A stretch of DNA of 64,000 nucleotides from JAOUGY01 sp963825585 (GCA_963825585.1 CAWGTX010000005.1:86290-150289); one strand, 5' to 3'; shown: positions 28,877 to 39,544, counted from the stretch's first letter. Translations and numbers: made by a program. Notes: generated by a model not told the origin, from the sequence alone.

Positions 28877-31197
28877 CCCGCTACGTCGGCACGTCGGTTC
28901 CCCGCACCGAAGATGCCCGGCTCATCCGGGGCCAGGGTCACTATCTGGCCGACCTCGTCATCCCCGGCATGCTGGAGGCAGCGGTGGTGCGGAGCCAGGA
29001 CGCCAGCGGAGCACTCCGTTCCGTCGACGTCACCGACGCCCTCGCCGTTCCCGGCGTCGTGGCGGTGCTCACCGCCGCCGATCTCCCCGAATCCGCCCGA
29101 GCCATCACGCGCTCGTTCTACGTGCTGACCCCTCAGTTCGTGGAGCGTCACTCGGTGAACGTGCTCGGCGCCTCCGAGCCGGTGCTCGCCTCCGAGCGGA
29201 TCAGCCGGGTCGGTGAGCCGATCGCACTGGTGGTCGCAGCAGATCGCTACTCCGCCGAGGACGGCAGGGAGGCGGTGATGGCAGAGGTCGATCCCTCCGA
29301 TGCGGTGGTGGACCCCGAGGCGGCGCTGACCGCCGGCTCGCCCCAGGTGGACCCGACGGTCCCCGGCAACCTCCACGGCCGGTTCGAGGTGGTGGTCGGC
29401 ACCCCCGACCAGGCCCGCCAGGGAGCAGGTCATCGTGTCGCCGCCAGGTTTCGGATCGGAAGGTCGGTTGGTTCCCCGATCGAGAACCGGGGGGTGGTCG
29501 CCCACTACGTCGACGACCTTCTCACCGTGTGGTCGACCACCCAGATTCCCCATGTACTCCGCTCGTACCTGGCGCCAATGCTGGGTCTGGAGGAGGAACG
29601 GATCCGGGTGATCGCCCCCGACATGGGCGGCAGTTTCGGGGGCGGGGTCTACCCCGAAGAGGTGTTCGTCCCGCTCGCCGCCATGCGGCTCGGCCGCCCC
29701 GTCCGCTGGGTGGAGGAGCGGGGAGAGGACCTCATGAACTCGCGTCACTCCCGCGATCAACTGATCGATGCCGAGCTGGCTTTCGACGCCGATGGGTCGT
29801 TCCGCTGTCTGACCATGCGGATCCTCCAGGACTGCGGTGCCGTCAACCCCTTCGGGATCACGCTCCCGTTCAACGTCGCCTCCCACGCCCGTGGGGTGTA
29901 TCGCATCGACAACTTCCGGGCCGAAGGGTTGTGCGTGCTCACCAACAAGACGAGGAACACCCCGGTGCGGGGGGCAGGGCGTCCAGAAGCCGCCTTCGTG
30001 GTCGACCGGCTCGTCGACATGGGCGCCCACCGGTTGGGGATCGACCCCGCCGACCTCCGGCTCATGAACCTCATCCCCGCCGAGGAGATGCCCAAGGACA
30101 TGGGCATGATGTATCGCGACGGCAACCAGCTCATCTACGACAGCGGCGACTTCCCCGACCAGGTCGAGGTGGCCCTCGGTGCGTCGAACTACCGGAACCT
30201 GCGCAATCGACAGCCCCGCTCGGACCGGCACCGGATCGGGGTCGGCATGTCGTGCCATGTGGAAGGCACCGGGCTCGGACCCCACGAGGCGTCCGAGGTG
30301 AGGATCGACAGCTCGGGGACGATCGTGGTGCGGTGTGGTTCCCAACCGCACGGCCAGAGCCACGCCACCGTGTTGGCCCAGGTGTGCGCCGACGTGTTCG
30401 ACGTCAGTCCCGATCAGGTGCTGGTGCGCACCGGTGACACCGCGCTGCTTCCCTACGGTGGAGGCACCTTCGGAAGCCGGAGCGGGGTGACCGCGAGTGC
30501 AGTGGCGAGGATCGCCTCGGAGGAGACCCGCCGCAAGGTCGAGGAGTTGGCGTCGGAGGTCTTGGAGATCTCGGTCGACGACCTCGTCTTCGAGGGCGGC
30601 CGGGTCTTTCCCCGCGGTGTTCCCGACGCCGGGCTCTCCCTGGCCGAGCTCGCCCGGCTGGCCGCCCCCGGCCCGGCCTGTCGGCGTCCCCACGACCCCG
30701 GGCTGGCGTCGTTCCAGGTCTTCGTCCCGCCGTCGGTCACGTTCTCGTCGGGAACCCAGATCGCCGTGGTCGAGGTCGACATCGACACTGGTTTCGTCGA
30801 GGTGCTCGACGTGGTGGTGGTGGACGACTGCGGAACCATCCTCAACCCGATGGTGGTGGACGGCCAGCAGCACGGGGGAGTGGCTCACGGGCTGGGCAAC
30901 ATGCTGTTGGAGGAGTTCCGCTACGACGAGGCCGGCCAGCCGGGGTCGGTCACCTTCATGGACTACATGCTCCCCACCGCCACCGACGTCCCGTCCATCA
31001 CCGTTGTTCACCGCCCTCATCCGACCCATCTCAATCCGCTCGGTGTGAAGGGCGCCGGGGAGGGTGCGACTGCTTCGGCGCCCGCAGCCATCGCCAACGC
31101 CATCTGTGACGCCCTCATCGAGTTCGGGGTGGAGATCACCGAGATGCCCATCACGCCCGCTCGGCTGCTCGATCTGATCGACCTGGGCCGTGACTGA
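28873..31197 (+). CDS. Molybdopterin-binding hydroxylase large subunit (xanthine dehydrogenase family)
   Basis: 774 residues, intact. The N-terminal Ald-Xan-dh domain starts with VGTSVPRTEDARLIRGQG. The cofactor-binding region follows with ITPDMGGSFGGG-like DMGGSFGGG, VRGAGRPEAAFVVDRL, QPHGQSHATVLAQV, and GVKGAGEGATASAPAAIANA near the catalytic glutamate. The active-site loop lacks the AYxCSFR of true CO dehydrogenase, so it is probably a hydroxylase of an N-heterocycle or aldehyde. It depends on molybdopterin cytosine dinucleotide, whose insertion factors are not in the window. Confidence 0.92.
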
Positions 31198-31242
31198 CGT
31201 GTGTGGTGTTGCAGGCCCTGTCGAGTACCGTTCTCGATCGTC

Positions 31243-31844
31243 ATGAGCATTCCCTCGGAGTCACTCGAAAAGCCCTCCGACGAACCGGGCGACGGCGGAG
31301 AGATCCGTGATGTCTCCCTGGTCTCGCTGGGGCGTCGCATCCGTCACCTCAGGCAGGAACGGCGCATGACACTGCAGGACCTCGCCGAGGCGACCGGTCT
31401 CAGCTCGTCGATGATTCAGCCTGGTGGAACGGGGCCGGACCAGTCCATCCATCGGGTCGTTGGTGGTGATCGCCTCGGCGTTCCGGGTTCCGATCGCCGA
31501 CCTGTTCGTCGAGATCGATCAGGGCCGCGAGGACTACGTGGTGCGGTTCGAGGACCAGTCGGTGGTCTCGCCCTGGCCTGGTGTGGCTCGTCGCACCGCT
31601 CGGATCGATCGGCTTCGCCGTGTGGAGATCTCCATGAACGAGTGGGAGCCCGACGGCGGCACCGAGCCCCAAGAACCGGCTCACCACGCCGGCTACGAAT
31701 ACGGGCTTCTCATCGAAGGTGAGCTGACCGTGGAGGTCGAGGGCGTCACCCATGTGCTCAAGGCGGGCGATCTCATCTCCTATCCCTCCACGGTGCTGCA
31801 CAGTTCTTCGCAACGCCGGCACCGACGTCGCCCGCGCCGTGTAG
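31243..31844 (+). CDS. XRE-family regulator with C-terminal cupin domain (frameshifted)
   Basis: The N-terminal helix-turn-helix is LGRRIRHLRQERRMTLQDLA ... TGLSSSMIQ and continues after a one-base shift near 31425 as VERGRTSPSIGSLVVIASAF. The C-terminal cupin has EYGLLIEGELTVEVEGVTH and LKAGDLISYPSTVLHS. A second shift near 31805 leads to RNAGTDVARAV followed by TAG where tryptophan is expected. XRE-cupin proteins are ligand-sensing repressors or activators of catabolic operons. The gene lies between the molybdenum hydroxylase and RidA genes, so it probably controls this cluster. Confidence 0.75.
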
Positions 31845-31938
31845 ATCGATCTCGAGTCCTTCTGAGCGTCGCTCCCCGTGTGAAGCGTCAGTAAAGGGAA
31901 ATCGAGCATCGCCTAATTCCGGTGTCTACGATGGACCC

Positions 31939-32343
31939 ATGTCCCGTCAGGTACTCAACTCACCGGATTACCACGTTCCGATCGACGGGTTCTCGCAGGT
32001 GGTCGAGGTGCCACGCGGGCGCGCCTGTTGATGGTGTCGGGGCTGACCTCCCGCACGGCCGACGGCACCATCGTCGGCGTCGGGGATCCCACGGCCCAGA
32101 TGCGGCAGATCTTCGAGAACCTGAGGGTGATCCTGGCGTCGGCCCGGATGCTCGCTCGACGACGTCGTCTCGATCCGCACCTACGTCACCGACATCGGAG
32201 TGTGGGACCAGATCGACCCGGTGTGGCGGGAGCACTGGGGAGAGGTGTGGCCGGCGTCGACCCTGGTGCAGATCAGCCGACTGTTCGACGAACGCCAACT
32301 GATCGAGCTCGAAGCCACGGTTGCCAAGAAGGAGGATCGATGA
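31939..32343 (+). CDS. RidA-family protein (two frameshifts)
   Basis: About 133 residues of the YjgF/YER057c/UK114 (Rid) fold. MSRQVLNSPDYHVPIDGFSQ continues after a shift near 32018 with LLMVSGLTSR...VGVGDPTAQMRQIFENL. After another near 32150 it goes on with DDVVSIRTYVTDI and STLVQISRLFDERQLIELEA, whose arginine fits the conserved Rid position. Rid proteins hydrolyse reactive enamines or imines, or aid aminoacrylate turnover. The TGA overlaps the start of the amidohydrolase (ATGA). Confidence 0.75.
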
Positions 32344-33298
32344 GTTCGTACGACCTTGCCGTGACCGGCGGACGTGTCTGGACCGAGGGCGGGTTCGCCG
32401 ACGGGCTCGACGTCCTTGTGAGTGGAGAGACGATCGCCGAAGTGGTGCCGGCCGGGTCGGTGCCGCTCGGCTCCGCCGAAGTGATCGACGCCACCGGACG
32501 GCTCGTCATCCCGGGTGTCATCGACACCCATTCGCATCGCCCGCGACCCTGGCTTCACCCACAAGGAAGACATCACCTCCGCTACCCGGGCCGCCGCCGC
32601 TGGAGGGGTCACCGTCACGGTGGGGATGCCCAACGTCAACCCGCCCACCACCACGGCCGCCCTCTTCGAGCAACTGCTGGAGGGGCACAAGGGTCGGGCG
32701 GTGGTGGACTACAACCACAACCCGTCACCCACCAACCTCGCCGAGGTCCCCGGGCTGGCGGCCCTCGGCTGCCTCGGGTTCAAGTTGTTCATGGTGATCG
32801 ACGAGCAAGCGCGCGACTACCCCCACATGCCCGGGTTGGGGATCAGCGACCACTCCGACATCGCCAAGATCCTGGAGCGGACCCGGGAGACCGGCCGCCC
32901 GCTGATGTGCGCCCCAACGACCAGGCGCTGCTCGAACTGATCGAGCACCGCCACTGGGAGGCCGAGCTGATGGGGCCCGAGCCGTACTCCAAGGCGGAAT
33001 GGATGTTCGACGGGGCGGTGTGGAACTCGGCCGTGGCCACCCTCATCGAGATCCAGCGGGGTATCGGCGGCAAGCTGCACGTCTTGCACATGATGTCGGA
33101 CCGAACGGCGTTCTTCGAGTTCCGGGGTGTGCCCACCGCCATCGACCTGTTCAAGGTCGTCGAGACGGGTATCACCCCGGTCATCGACGGTGGGCTTGGT
33201 GGCCGGGACGGGGCCAGATCGGTGCGGGGATCATCCGTGCCCCGATCGAGTGTTTCGAGAAGGCCGCCGAGGCGTACCGACTGCGATACGGCTCCTGA
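32340..33298 (+). CDS. Cyclic amidohydrolase (allantoinase/dihydropyrimidinase-like), joined to a foreign C-terminus
   Basis: The N-terminal part is a metal-dependent amidohydrolase. VSGETIAEVVPAGSVPLGSA leads to LVIPGVIDTHSH (metal-binding DxH) and, after shifts near 32535 and 32915, to FTHKEDITSATRAAAAGGVT, then NPPTTTAA, HPNDQALLELIEHRH and LHVLHMMS. The expected last 150-200 residues are missing. The sequence goes on with PTAIDLFKVVETGITPVIDG and, after another shift, IGAGIIRAPIECFEKAAEAY and a stop. That tail resembles, from memory, the C-terminus of DUF1116/YlbE-like proteins of the ureide pathway. The join near 33105-33125 is a deletion, real or from assembly. Confidence 0.65.
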
Positions 33299-33305
33299 CC
33301 CGACG

Positions 33306-34256
33306 ATGGTCGACACCTTCACGGCCGACAGAACGACGCTGTTCTTCGACCCCGACCAGGAACCGATAGCCCACCTGACCAACGGACAGAGGGTCGTCGC
33401 GCACACCGCCGATTCCTTGTGCGGTTTGTGGCGACAGGTTCCGGCGGGCGGGATGCACATCGACCAGGTCATCGAGCGGCTTGGCGGCGCGTGCCCCTCA
33501 CCGGCCCGTTCTCGGTCGAGGATGCCGAACCGGGCATGATCTTGGAGGTCGAGTTTCACCGGGTGGAGCCAAGGCCCACTACCGGCACCGCCTGGACGGG
33601 ACTCTTCCATGGCTTCGGAGCGCTCACGACCGATGTCGCACGGTCTCCAAGCCGAGCTCGAAGCGGGCGTGTTGGAGGTCCCGTATCGCGATGGCACTGC
33701 CTACCTGCCGGTTGGGGAACACACCGTTGAGATCCCGATTCGCCCGTTCCTCGGAACTGTCGGAGTGGCACCAGTCCGCGAGCGACGCATGTCATTCAGT
33801 CAGAGCCCCGAGTATCTCGGCGACATCGACCAACCGGGTGTGACCGCCGGCGCCACGCTCGTTCTCCCCGTCAACGTTCCCGGCGGTCTGCTGGCGCTCG
33901 GTGACGCCCATGCAGCCCAGGGAGACGGTGAGATCACCGGGGTTGCAATCGAGATCGAAGCCGAGGTCGAGTTCACGGTCCGCGTCGTCGATCGTGGGGC
34001 TGCGACCTACGTTTCGCTCCCTCAGCTGAACACCTCGACTGCCATCGGGTCCATCGCAGGCATGCAGGGCACGAACCTCGGAGATGTGGCACGCGTCGCG
34101 TACACCGATCTGGCTCGACGTCTGACCCGCGGATACGGGTTGTCAGCTCTCGACGCCTACCGACTGCTCGGCCAGGTCGGCCGACTCCAGATCGGCAACA
34201 TGATCGACCCCTTCTACTCGGCGATCGCCTCGATCGATCTGGAGTATCTCCCGTGA
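33306..34256 (+). CDS. Acetamidase/formamidase family protein (frameshifted)
   Basis: The frame begins VDTFTADRTTLFFDPDQEPI and, after shifts near 33495, 33575 and 33655, continues to the family core. Core segments are CPLTGPFSVEDAEPGMILEV, the glycine-rich NVPGGLLALGDAHAAQGDGE with its HAxQGDGE signature, and LLGQVGRLQIGNMID. The HAAQGDGE block is diagnostic of the FmdA/AmdA family. It hydrolyses simple amides to ammonium and a carboxylate, fitting the last step of an N-heterocycle pathway. The start follows the previous gene by seven bases. Confidence 0.78.
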
Positions 34257-34311
34257 TGTCTGGCATCGAGTCTCGGCGACCGGGTGGGGCGGTCGCACCC
34301 GAGCCGATTGC

Positions 34312-35112
34312 TCACATGCGGGCGCTGACCCCGGTGGAACGCTGCGCTGCGGTCCAGAAGACCACCCGGCGTTCCGCCCACTCGACGATGGCGTAGAGGG
34401 CGTAGGCCATGAGCGACAGCACGACCAGGAATGCGAACAGGTTGGCTGTTTCGAGTCGGGCGGCGGAGAACTCGATCTGGAATCCGAGGCCGCGTTGGGC
34501 GCCGGCGAACTCGCCAATGATTGCGCCCACCACAGCGAATGCCATGGCGGTGCGGAGGGCGGCGAAGATGTAGGGGAGGGCGGTGAACAGCTTGAGCCGC
34601 CGGAACGTCTCCCACCGCGACGCCCGTAGCGACGCCATCAGTTCCAGCTCGTCCTCGGCGGCGGCGCTGAGCCCGGTGATGGTGTTGATGAGAACCGGGA
34701 AGAAGCAGATGAAGGCCGACATGATCACCTTGGGGGCGGCCCCGAACCCGAACCACACCACGAACAGCGGAGCGAGGGCGATCTTCGGGGTGGCGTTCAA
34801 GGCCACCATGTAGGGGATCACCGTTCGCCGAACGGTGGCGAACTCGGCGACCAGTGTGCCCAGCACCAGGGCGCCGCCGACTCCCAGGGCGTAGCCGAGC
34901 ACGATCTCGTAGAACGTGATCCACGTGTCGGTCCAGTACGAGATCGGCGAGAACAGGTTGATCACGTAGTTCCACAGCGACCCGGCGATGGCGCTCGGCG
35001 GGGGCAGCACCAACGGGTTCACGAGCCCGGCCCGGGAGATGGCCTCCCAACCGGCACTCAGCAACACGAGCGACACCAGGAACGTGAGGACCGATTTGTT
35101 CCGCTCAGACAT
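34312..35112 (-). CDS. ABC transporter permease, SsuC/TauC/NMT1-associated type
   Basis: 266 residues with five to six membrane helices and the EAA loop near ASRWETFRRLKLFTALPYI. The lead-in LPPPSAI is typical of nitrate/sulfonate/pyrimidine-type permeases. It overlaps the end of the ATPase gene by eight bases. It faces the acetamidase gene convergently, with 55 bases between stops. It probably imports the substrate of the neighbouring catabolic genes. A periplasmic binding protein is not present nearby. Confidence 0.88.
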   Translation of the reverse strand: MSERNKSVLTFLVSLVLLSAGWEAISRAGLVNPLVLPPPSAIAGSLWNYVINLFSPISYWTDTWITFYEIVLGYALGVGGALVLGTLVAEFATVRRTVIPYMVALNATPKIALAPLFVVWFGFGAAPKVIMSAFICFFPVLINTITGLSAAAEDELELMASLRASRWETFRRLKLFTALPYIFAALRTAMAFAVVGAIIGEFAGAQRGLGFQIEFSAARLETANLFAFLVVLSLMAYALYAIVEWAERRVVFWTAAQRSTGVSARM

Positions 35113-35942
35113 GGTGGCCTCCCCGGTGGGCTTCGAACAGTTCCCGGACCTGCGCCACGTAGCGATGAACCTCGGGGGACGACAGCAGCGACTCGGGCCG
35201 TTCCCGACCGAGATCGATGGCGACCTCGCCGCCGATCTTGCCCGGACGCGGTGTCATCACCACCACCCTGTCGGCCACGAACACGGCCTCGAGCGGGTTG
35301 TGGGTGACCAGCACGGCGCTGCGTTCCTCCTGGACGATCACCCGGCGCAGCTCGGCGTCCATGAACTCTCGGGTCAGTTCGTCGAGGGCGCCGAACGGTT
35401 CGTCGAGGAGCAAGAGCTTGGGTTCGTTGATGAGCATGCGGCAGATCGCCACCCGCTGCTGCATGCCGCCCGACAGCTGCCACGGATAACTGTCGGCGAA
35501 GCCCTCCAGCCCGACCAGCTTGATCAGGTCGCGGCCGGTCCTGATGGGCCGCCACCTTCTCCTTGCGGACCTTCACCGGCATGAGGATGTTCTCGAGCGC
35601 CGTCAACCACGGGAACAGCACTGGGCGTTGGAACATCATCCCGGTGAGCTCGCTCGGCTCGGTCACCTCGTTGCCGTAGACCGACACCGCCCCTTCGGTG
35701 GGGGTGAGCAGGCCGGCGATGATGCGGAGGAGCGTCGACTTGCCGCAGCCGCTGGGTCCGAGCAGCGCCACCAGCTGGCCGTCGGGCACCGTGATGCTGA
35801 CGTCGTCGAGTGCCACCACCGCGTTGGCGTCGGCGGCGCCGAAACGTTTGGTGACCCCGTCCACCGCGATGGCGGTGGAGGTGTCCCGGATCTGCGCCGA
35901 CGGGTCGCCAGCCCGTCGCTTCCCGAGCCCGCCGACCGTCAT
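35105..35942 (-). CDS. ABC transporter ATPase, SsuB/TauB type (one frameshift)
   Basis: Walker A LGPSGCGKSTLLRIIAGL, Q-loop MMFQRPVLFPWLTALENI and, after a shift near 35545, the signature QLSGGMQQRVAICRML, Walker B LLLLDEPFGALDELTRE, and H-loop LVTHNPLEAVF are all present. The two parts align as one ATPase of about 280 residues. The gene starts one base after the end of the luciferase-like gene and overlaps the permease, so LLM-ATPase-permease form one operon. Confidence 0.85.
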
Positions 35943-35943
35943 A

Positions 35944-37017
35944 TCAGGTGCGCACCAGCGGGGCGACGTCGCTCCAGAACATCTCCCACTGCTCGATCAG
36001 TTGACCGACGTTGTCGTAGATGAACTTCATCTCGAAGGCCGTGCAACCCGACTCCAGGTACTCGCTGATCCGTTCCGCCACCGACTCGGGGGAGCCGATG
36101 AGCGAAGAGTTCCAGATCTCCGCCAGGGTATCGGCCTTCTTGCCGTCGTCGGCGAAGATCCCGGTGGTGCCGGCGTATCCCTCTTCGAAGGCGAGCATGG
36201 TGGGCTCCACGTCCTTGCGGGCCTTCTCCACCGTGTCGGCGATGTACACCTGGATCTCGGTTCCAACCGTGAAGTCTTCTGGCTTGCGGCCCCGCTTCTC
36301 GAGCCGTCCGTGCAGGTCGTCGATCGCCTTGGGGAATTGCTCGGGCGAGATCCAGAACGAGAGCCATCCGTCGGCGTAGTCGGCGATCATCTCGAGTGAC
36401 TTCTCCGCTGATCCGCCCATCCACACCGGTGGCAGCGGCTTCTGAATCGGCTTGGGGTAGATCTCGGCGCCCTCGAACTGGATCATGCGGCCCTGGTAGG
36501 AGGCGACGTCCTTTGTCCAGACTTCGCGGATCGATTCGAAGACTTCCCGGGTGTGGCGGATCTTGGTGGCACGGTCGATGCCCATCACCTCGAACTCGAC
36601 GTTGTGGGTGGAGGCCGCCGCGCCCTGTCCGATGCCGAACTCGAGTCGGCCCCCGCTGAGCACGTCGATGTTTGCGAGCTGCTTGGCGGTGGCGAGCGGC
36701 TCCCGGTAGGGGAGGCAGAGGACGGCAAGTCCCAGACGGATGTTCTCGGTGACGCCGGCGAGGAACGCCAGGTTGGTGATCGACTCGAAGAAGATCGGCT
36801 CGTAGTCGTCACGCCCGACGGCATCGAGAAAGGACTTCTTCGAGCCGCACGAGATGTGCACCGAGTCGAGCAGCTTGTTCCAGACGAGATAGTCGTGGAC
36901 CCACAGGGTGTCGAAGCCGAGCCGCTCCGCCTCCTGGGCGCTGCGCACGATGGACGCCGGGTTTGCCAGCGGACCCGCGACCGGGATTCGAACGCCGTAC
37001 CGAGGGGGCTTCTGCAT
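35944..37017 (-). CDS. Luciferase-like (LLM-class) flavin-dependent oxidoreductase
   Basis: An intact 357-residue TIM-barrel oxidoreductase: RYGVRIPVAGPLANPASIV start, WVHDYLVWN, the LAVLCLPYREPLATAKQLAN segment, the GRLEFGIGQG loop, and PPVWMGGSAEKSLEMIADYA. Members use FMN or F420 for C-H, C-N or ring-opening oxidation (RutA for uracil is a distant relative). Position in an operon with a transporter, divergent from an M20 peptidase, suggests a step in the same catabolic route. Cofactor choice cannot be read. Confidence 0.88.
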   Translation of the reverse strand: MQKPPRYGVRIPVAGPLANPASIVRSAQEAERLGFDTLWVHDYLVWNKLLDSVHISCGSKKSFLDAVGRDDYEPIFFESITNLAFLAGVTENIRLGLAVLCLPYREPLATAKQLANIDVLSGGRLEFGIGQGAAASTHNVEFEVMGIDRATKIRHTREVFESIREVWTKDVASYQGRMIQFEGAEIYPKPIQKPLPPVWMGGSAEKSLEMIADYADGWLSFWISPEQFPKAIDDLHGRLEKRGRKPEDFTVGTEIQVYIADTVEKARKDVEPTMLAFEEGYAGTTGIFADDGKKADTLAEIWNSSLIGSPESVAERISEYLESGCTAFEMKFIYDNVGQLIEQWEMFWSDVAPLVRT

Positions 37018-37101
37018 GAGGGTGCCTCGCTTCCGTGCCTGTTCCTGGGATCCGTCTTCTAAAGTGACTCTAAACAGAAATTGATCGACAGAGAAGGCCG
37101 G
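37018..37101. promoter_or_regulatory. Divergent promoter region with TCTAAA direct repeats
   Basis: The 84 bases between the divergent LLM and M20 genes contain TCTAAAGTGAC followed directly by TCTAAACAG (37058-37078), an AT-rich island in otherwise GC-rich DNA. An 11-base periodic repeat like this is a plausible regulator site serving both operons. A weaker AAAGT pair lies upstream of the molybdenum hydroxylase genes (27437-27465). Confidence 0.35.
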
Positions 37102-38268
37102 ATGCGCACCTCAGTAGCGACCAAGCTGGCAATTCTTCGCGAGTCCGAACAGCGCTGGTTGGAGGTGCTCGCCGAGATGGTGTCGGTGGACAGCGGGCCC
37201 GGCGACAGCGCCGGAGCAGACTCCATGGTGGCCCTCCTCTCCAGCCTGTGGGAGGGCCTGGGATTCGCCGTCGAGATCGAACAGGCCGGGGCTCCGGTGG
37301 TGATCGCCCGCCGCCCCGGGCCCGGTCGGAGGCTGATGCTGATCGGCCACTACGACACCGTGTTCCCCGCCGGTACCGTCGCCGCCCGCCCGTTCCAGGT
37401 GCGGGACGGTCGGGCGACCGGCCCAGGCTCCTCCGACATGAAGGCGGGTCTGGTGGTGCAGGTGGCGGCGATGTCGGTGCTCGACGACCAACACTGTGAC
37501 CTGATCGTGATGATCAACGGCGACGAGGAGTCCGGCTCGGTGGGGTCGCGCCCGCTCATAGAACGCCTCGCCACAACCGTCGATCTTGCCCTCGTGTTCG
37601 AACCGGGCGAACCCGACGGGGCCATCGTCACCGGCCGCCCGGGCGTCCGCCGGTTCCGGATGGGAACGATCGGCCGCCCTGCTCACACCGGCGTAGAACC
37701 CGAGAAGGGACGGAACGCCATCGAAGGCATGGCCCATCTCGTACTCGCCGTCGCCGACATCGGGCGGCGGGGCGACCTGGGCTCGGTGACGGTGGCGATG
37801 ATCGAGGGCGGGTCCCGTCCCAACATCGTTCCTGAGCACGCCTCGATCGTGATCGACGGTCGGGTACCCACCGAGGAGGCCGGCGACCGGCTGGCAGTGG
37901 AACTGGCGGAGCTCTGTTTCGATGTTCCCATCGACGGCGTGTCGGCCTGGGTGGAGCGACTCGAGGATCGACCGGCGTTCGTTCCCGTGGGTGGATCCGG
38001 GGAAGTCGTGGACACGCTGCAACGACTGGCTGCCGAGGCGGGTCTCACCCTGCCGGCTCGACCCGCCCGCGGATCATCGGACGGCAACTTCACTTCCGGG
38101 ATGGGTGTGCCCACCATCGACGGTCTCGGCCCTCCTGGCGGAGCGTTCCACACCGACGACGAGTGGTTCCACGTCGACGGCCTCATGTCCAGGGCGGCTC
38201 TGGTGGCAGGACTCGTCGAGTCGATTGGTCGGGGCGAGGCCGCCGCTCTACGAGCGGTCAGGGGATGA
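37102..38268 (+). CDS. M20-family metallopeptidase/amidohydrolase (CPG2/ArgE-like)
   Basis: 388 residues with the M20 metal-binding landmarks LIGHYDTVFP, GSSDMKAGL and INGDEESGS. The dimerisation domain has GRPAHTGVEPEKGRNAIEG, and the last zinc ligand is in the C-terminal GGAFHTDDEW region. The closest style is glutamate carboxypeptidase, but allantoate or carbamoyl-amino-acid hydrolysis is possible in this context. ATG 37102 is preferred over a TTG 21 bases upstream. The stop overlaps the convergent dehydrogenase gene by 11 bases. Confidence 0.86.
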   Translation: MRTSVATKLAILRESEQRWLEVLAEMVSVDSGPGDSAGADSMVALLSSLWEGLGFAVEIEQAGAPVVIARRPGPGRRLMLIGHYDTVFPAGTVAARPFQVRDGRATGPGSSDMKAGLVVQVAAMSVLDDQHCDLIVMINGDEESGSVGSRPLIERLATTVDLALVFEPGEPDGAIVTGRPGVRRFRMGTIGRPAHTGVEPEKGRNAIEGMAHLVLAVADIGRRGDLGSVTVAMIEGGSRPNIVPEHASIVIDGRVPTEEAGDRLAVELAELCFDVPIDGVSAWVERLEDRPAFVPVGGSGEVVDTLQRLAAEAGLTLPARPARGSSDGNFTSGMGVPTIDGLGPPGGAFHTDDEWFHVDGLMSRAALVAGLVESIGRGEAAALRAVRG

Positions 38269-39280
38269 GCACGGTCCTTCCGATCGCTTCGCCCGATTCC
38301 AAATCGGTGAGCGCCCGGACCGCCTGGTCGAGTGGGTAGGTGCGCATCACCCGCGGCGTGAGCAGCCCTGCGTCGATCATCTCCAGCACTTCGCGTACGT
38401 CGATGATCGACGCCCAGTGCGACCCGTAGATCTCGATCTCACGGAACACGATGTTGGGAACCACGGCGTGGAAGTCGACACCGGGCCGATAGCCGACCAG
38501 CGCCAATCGACCGCCGAGTTCCAGACAGGCCAGCGAGTCCACCAGGGTCTGCTCGGAGGACACCAGGTCCACTACCACCGAGGCACCGCGGCCGCCGGTG
38601 AGCTCCCGCACCTGTTGGGCGAACCCGGTTTCGTCGATCATGATGATCTCGTGGGCGCCCTCGTCGCGGAGCACCTGTTGGCGGCGGGGGTCGGTGTCGA
38701 CCGCCACCACTCGGGCCCCCATGCGGGCGGCGATCTGGACGGTGTGGATGCCGACGCCTCCGCCGGCACCGACCACGACCACCGTCTCGCCGGCTCGCAG
38801 TTTCACCCGTCGGACCAGTGCCCGGTACGGAGTCACCATCGAGCAGGTGGCGATGGCGGCGCCTTCCATGGTGGTGGCGTCGCCGAGCGGGAGGAAGAGG
38901 CGCTCGGGGACTGTCACGTATTCGCTGTAGCCACCCGCAGGACCGAACCCGTAGCGGGTGCCGAGGTCGACGCACAGCGACGTCCGCCCGTCGATGCAGT
39001 ACAAACACTTGCCACATGAGACGTAGCCGTAGGGGACCCCACGGGTTCCCGGGGTGACGCCGGTGACCGCCGACCCCACTTCTTCGACGGTGCCGGCCAG
39101 TTCATGTCCGAGCACACACGGGAGCACCACGGGGACGTGACCGTCGCGGATCTTGAGGTCGGTGCGGCAGACACCGGCCGCTTCGATCCGGATCAGGACC
39201 TCATCGGGTCGCGGCTGGGGGCGTTCGATCTCCAGCAGCTGTGGCTCCCGGCCGAACTCGGTCACGACTACTGCTCGCAT
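38258..39280 (-). CDS. Zinc-dependent alcohol dehydrogenase family protein
   Basis: An intact 340-residue medium-chain dehydrogenase. The catalytic zinc region AAGVCRTDLKIRDGHV and GHELAGTVEEVG, the structural-zinc-type loop CGKCLYCIDGRTSLC, and the nucleotide fold VVVGAGGGVGIHTVQIAARM are all present. GAGGAGG precedes ATG 39280. It is convergent with the M20 gene and probably oxidises an alcohol or aldehyde intermediate of the cluster, but specificity is not readable. Confidence 0.87.
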   Translation of the reverse strand: MRAVVVTEFGREPQLLEIERPQPRPDEVLIRIEAAGVCRTDLKIRDGHVPVVLPCVLGHELAGTVEEVGSAVTGVTPGTRGVPYGYVSCGKCLYCIDGRTSLCVDLGTRYGFGPAGGYSEYVTVPERLFLPLGDATTMEGAAIATCSMVTPYRALVRRVKLRAGETVVVVGAGGGVGIHTVQIAARMGARVVAVDTDPRRQQVLRDEGAHEIIMIDETGFAQQVRELTGGRGASVVVDLVSSEQTLVDSLACLELGGRLALVGYRPGVDFHAVVPNIVFREIEIYGSHWASIIDVREVLEMIDAGLLTPRVMRTYPLDQAVRALTDLESGEAIGRTVLIP

Positions 39281-39428
39281 CGCCAGGCCTCCTCGTTCGA
39301 ATACGTCTCCACGCGTGTCGGTTTGGGTCCGGCGGTGACCGATTCGTGCACCATAAAGCGGCGGAATGACGCCTGTCGGTCTCGAGCCCGAACGTCGACG
39401 ATATCGGAAGCGGAGGCCGACCGGTCGT

Positions 39429-39469
39429 TGTGTGCATGAACGGGCGCAAAGCGCCCGTTCATGCACACA
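39429..39469. terminator. 41-base hairpin bounded by TGTGTGCA and TGCACACA (copy 2)
   Basis: The two 19-base arms (39429-39447 and 39451-39469) are exact complements around an AAA loop; each carries GGGCGC next to the loop. It lies 75 bases past the stop of the nucleotidyltransferase gene and before the dehydrogenase promoter. It has the same length and end sequences as the element at 17297-17337. Confidence 0.7.
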
Positions 39470-39544
39470 CCAGGGCTCAGTCCTCCGACGTATGGCGCCC
39501 GACTCGGTCGATGTAGTCGACGCTGTGGAGACGATCGGCAGGCG

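Noticed and set aside
36985..37000. GATTCGAAC motif as part of a tRNA T-loop
   Set aside because: It lies inside the coding start of the luciferase-like gene, and no cloverleaf can be formed around it.
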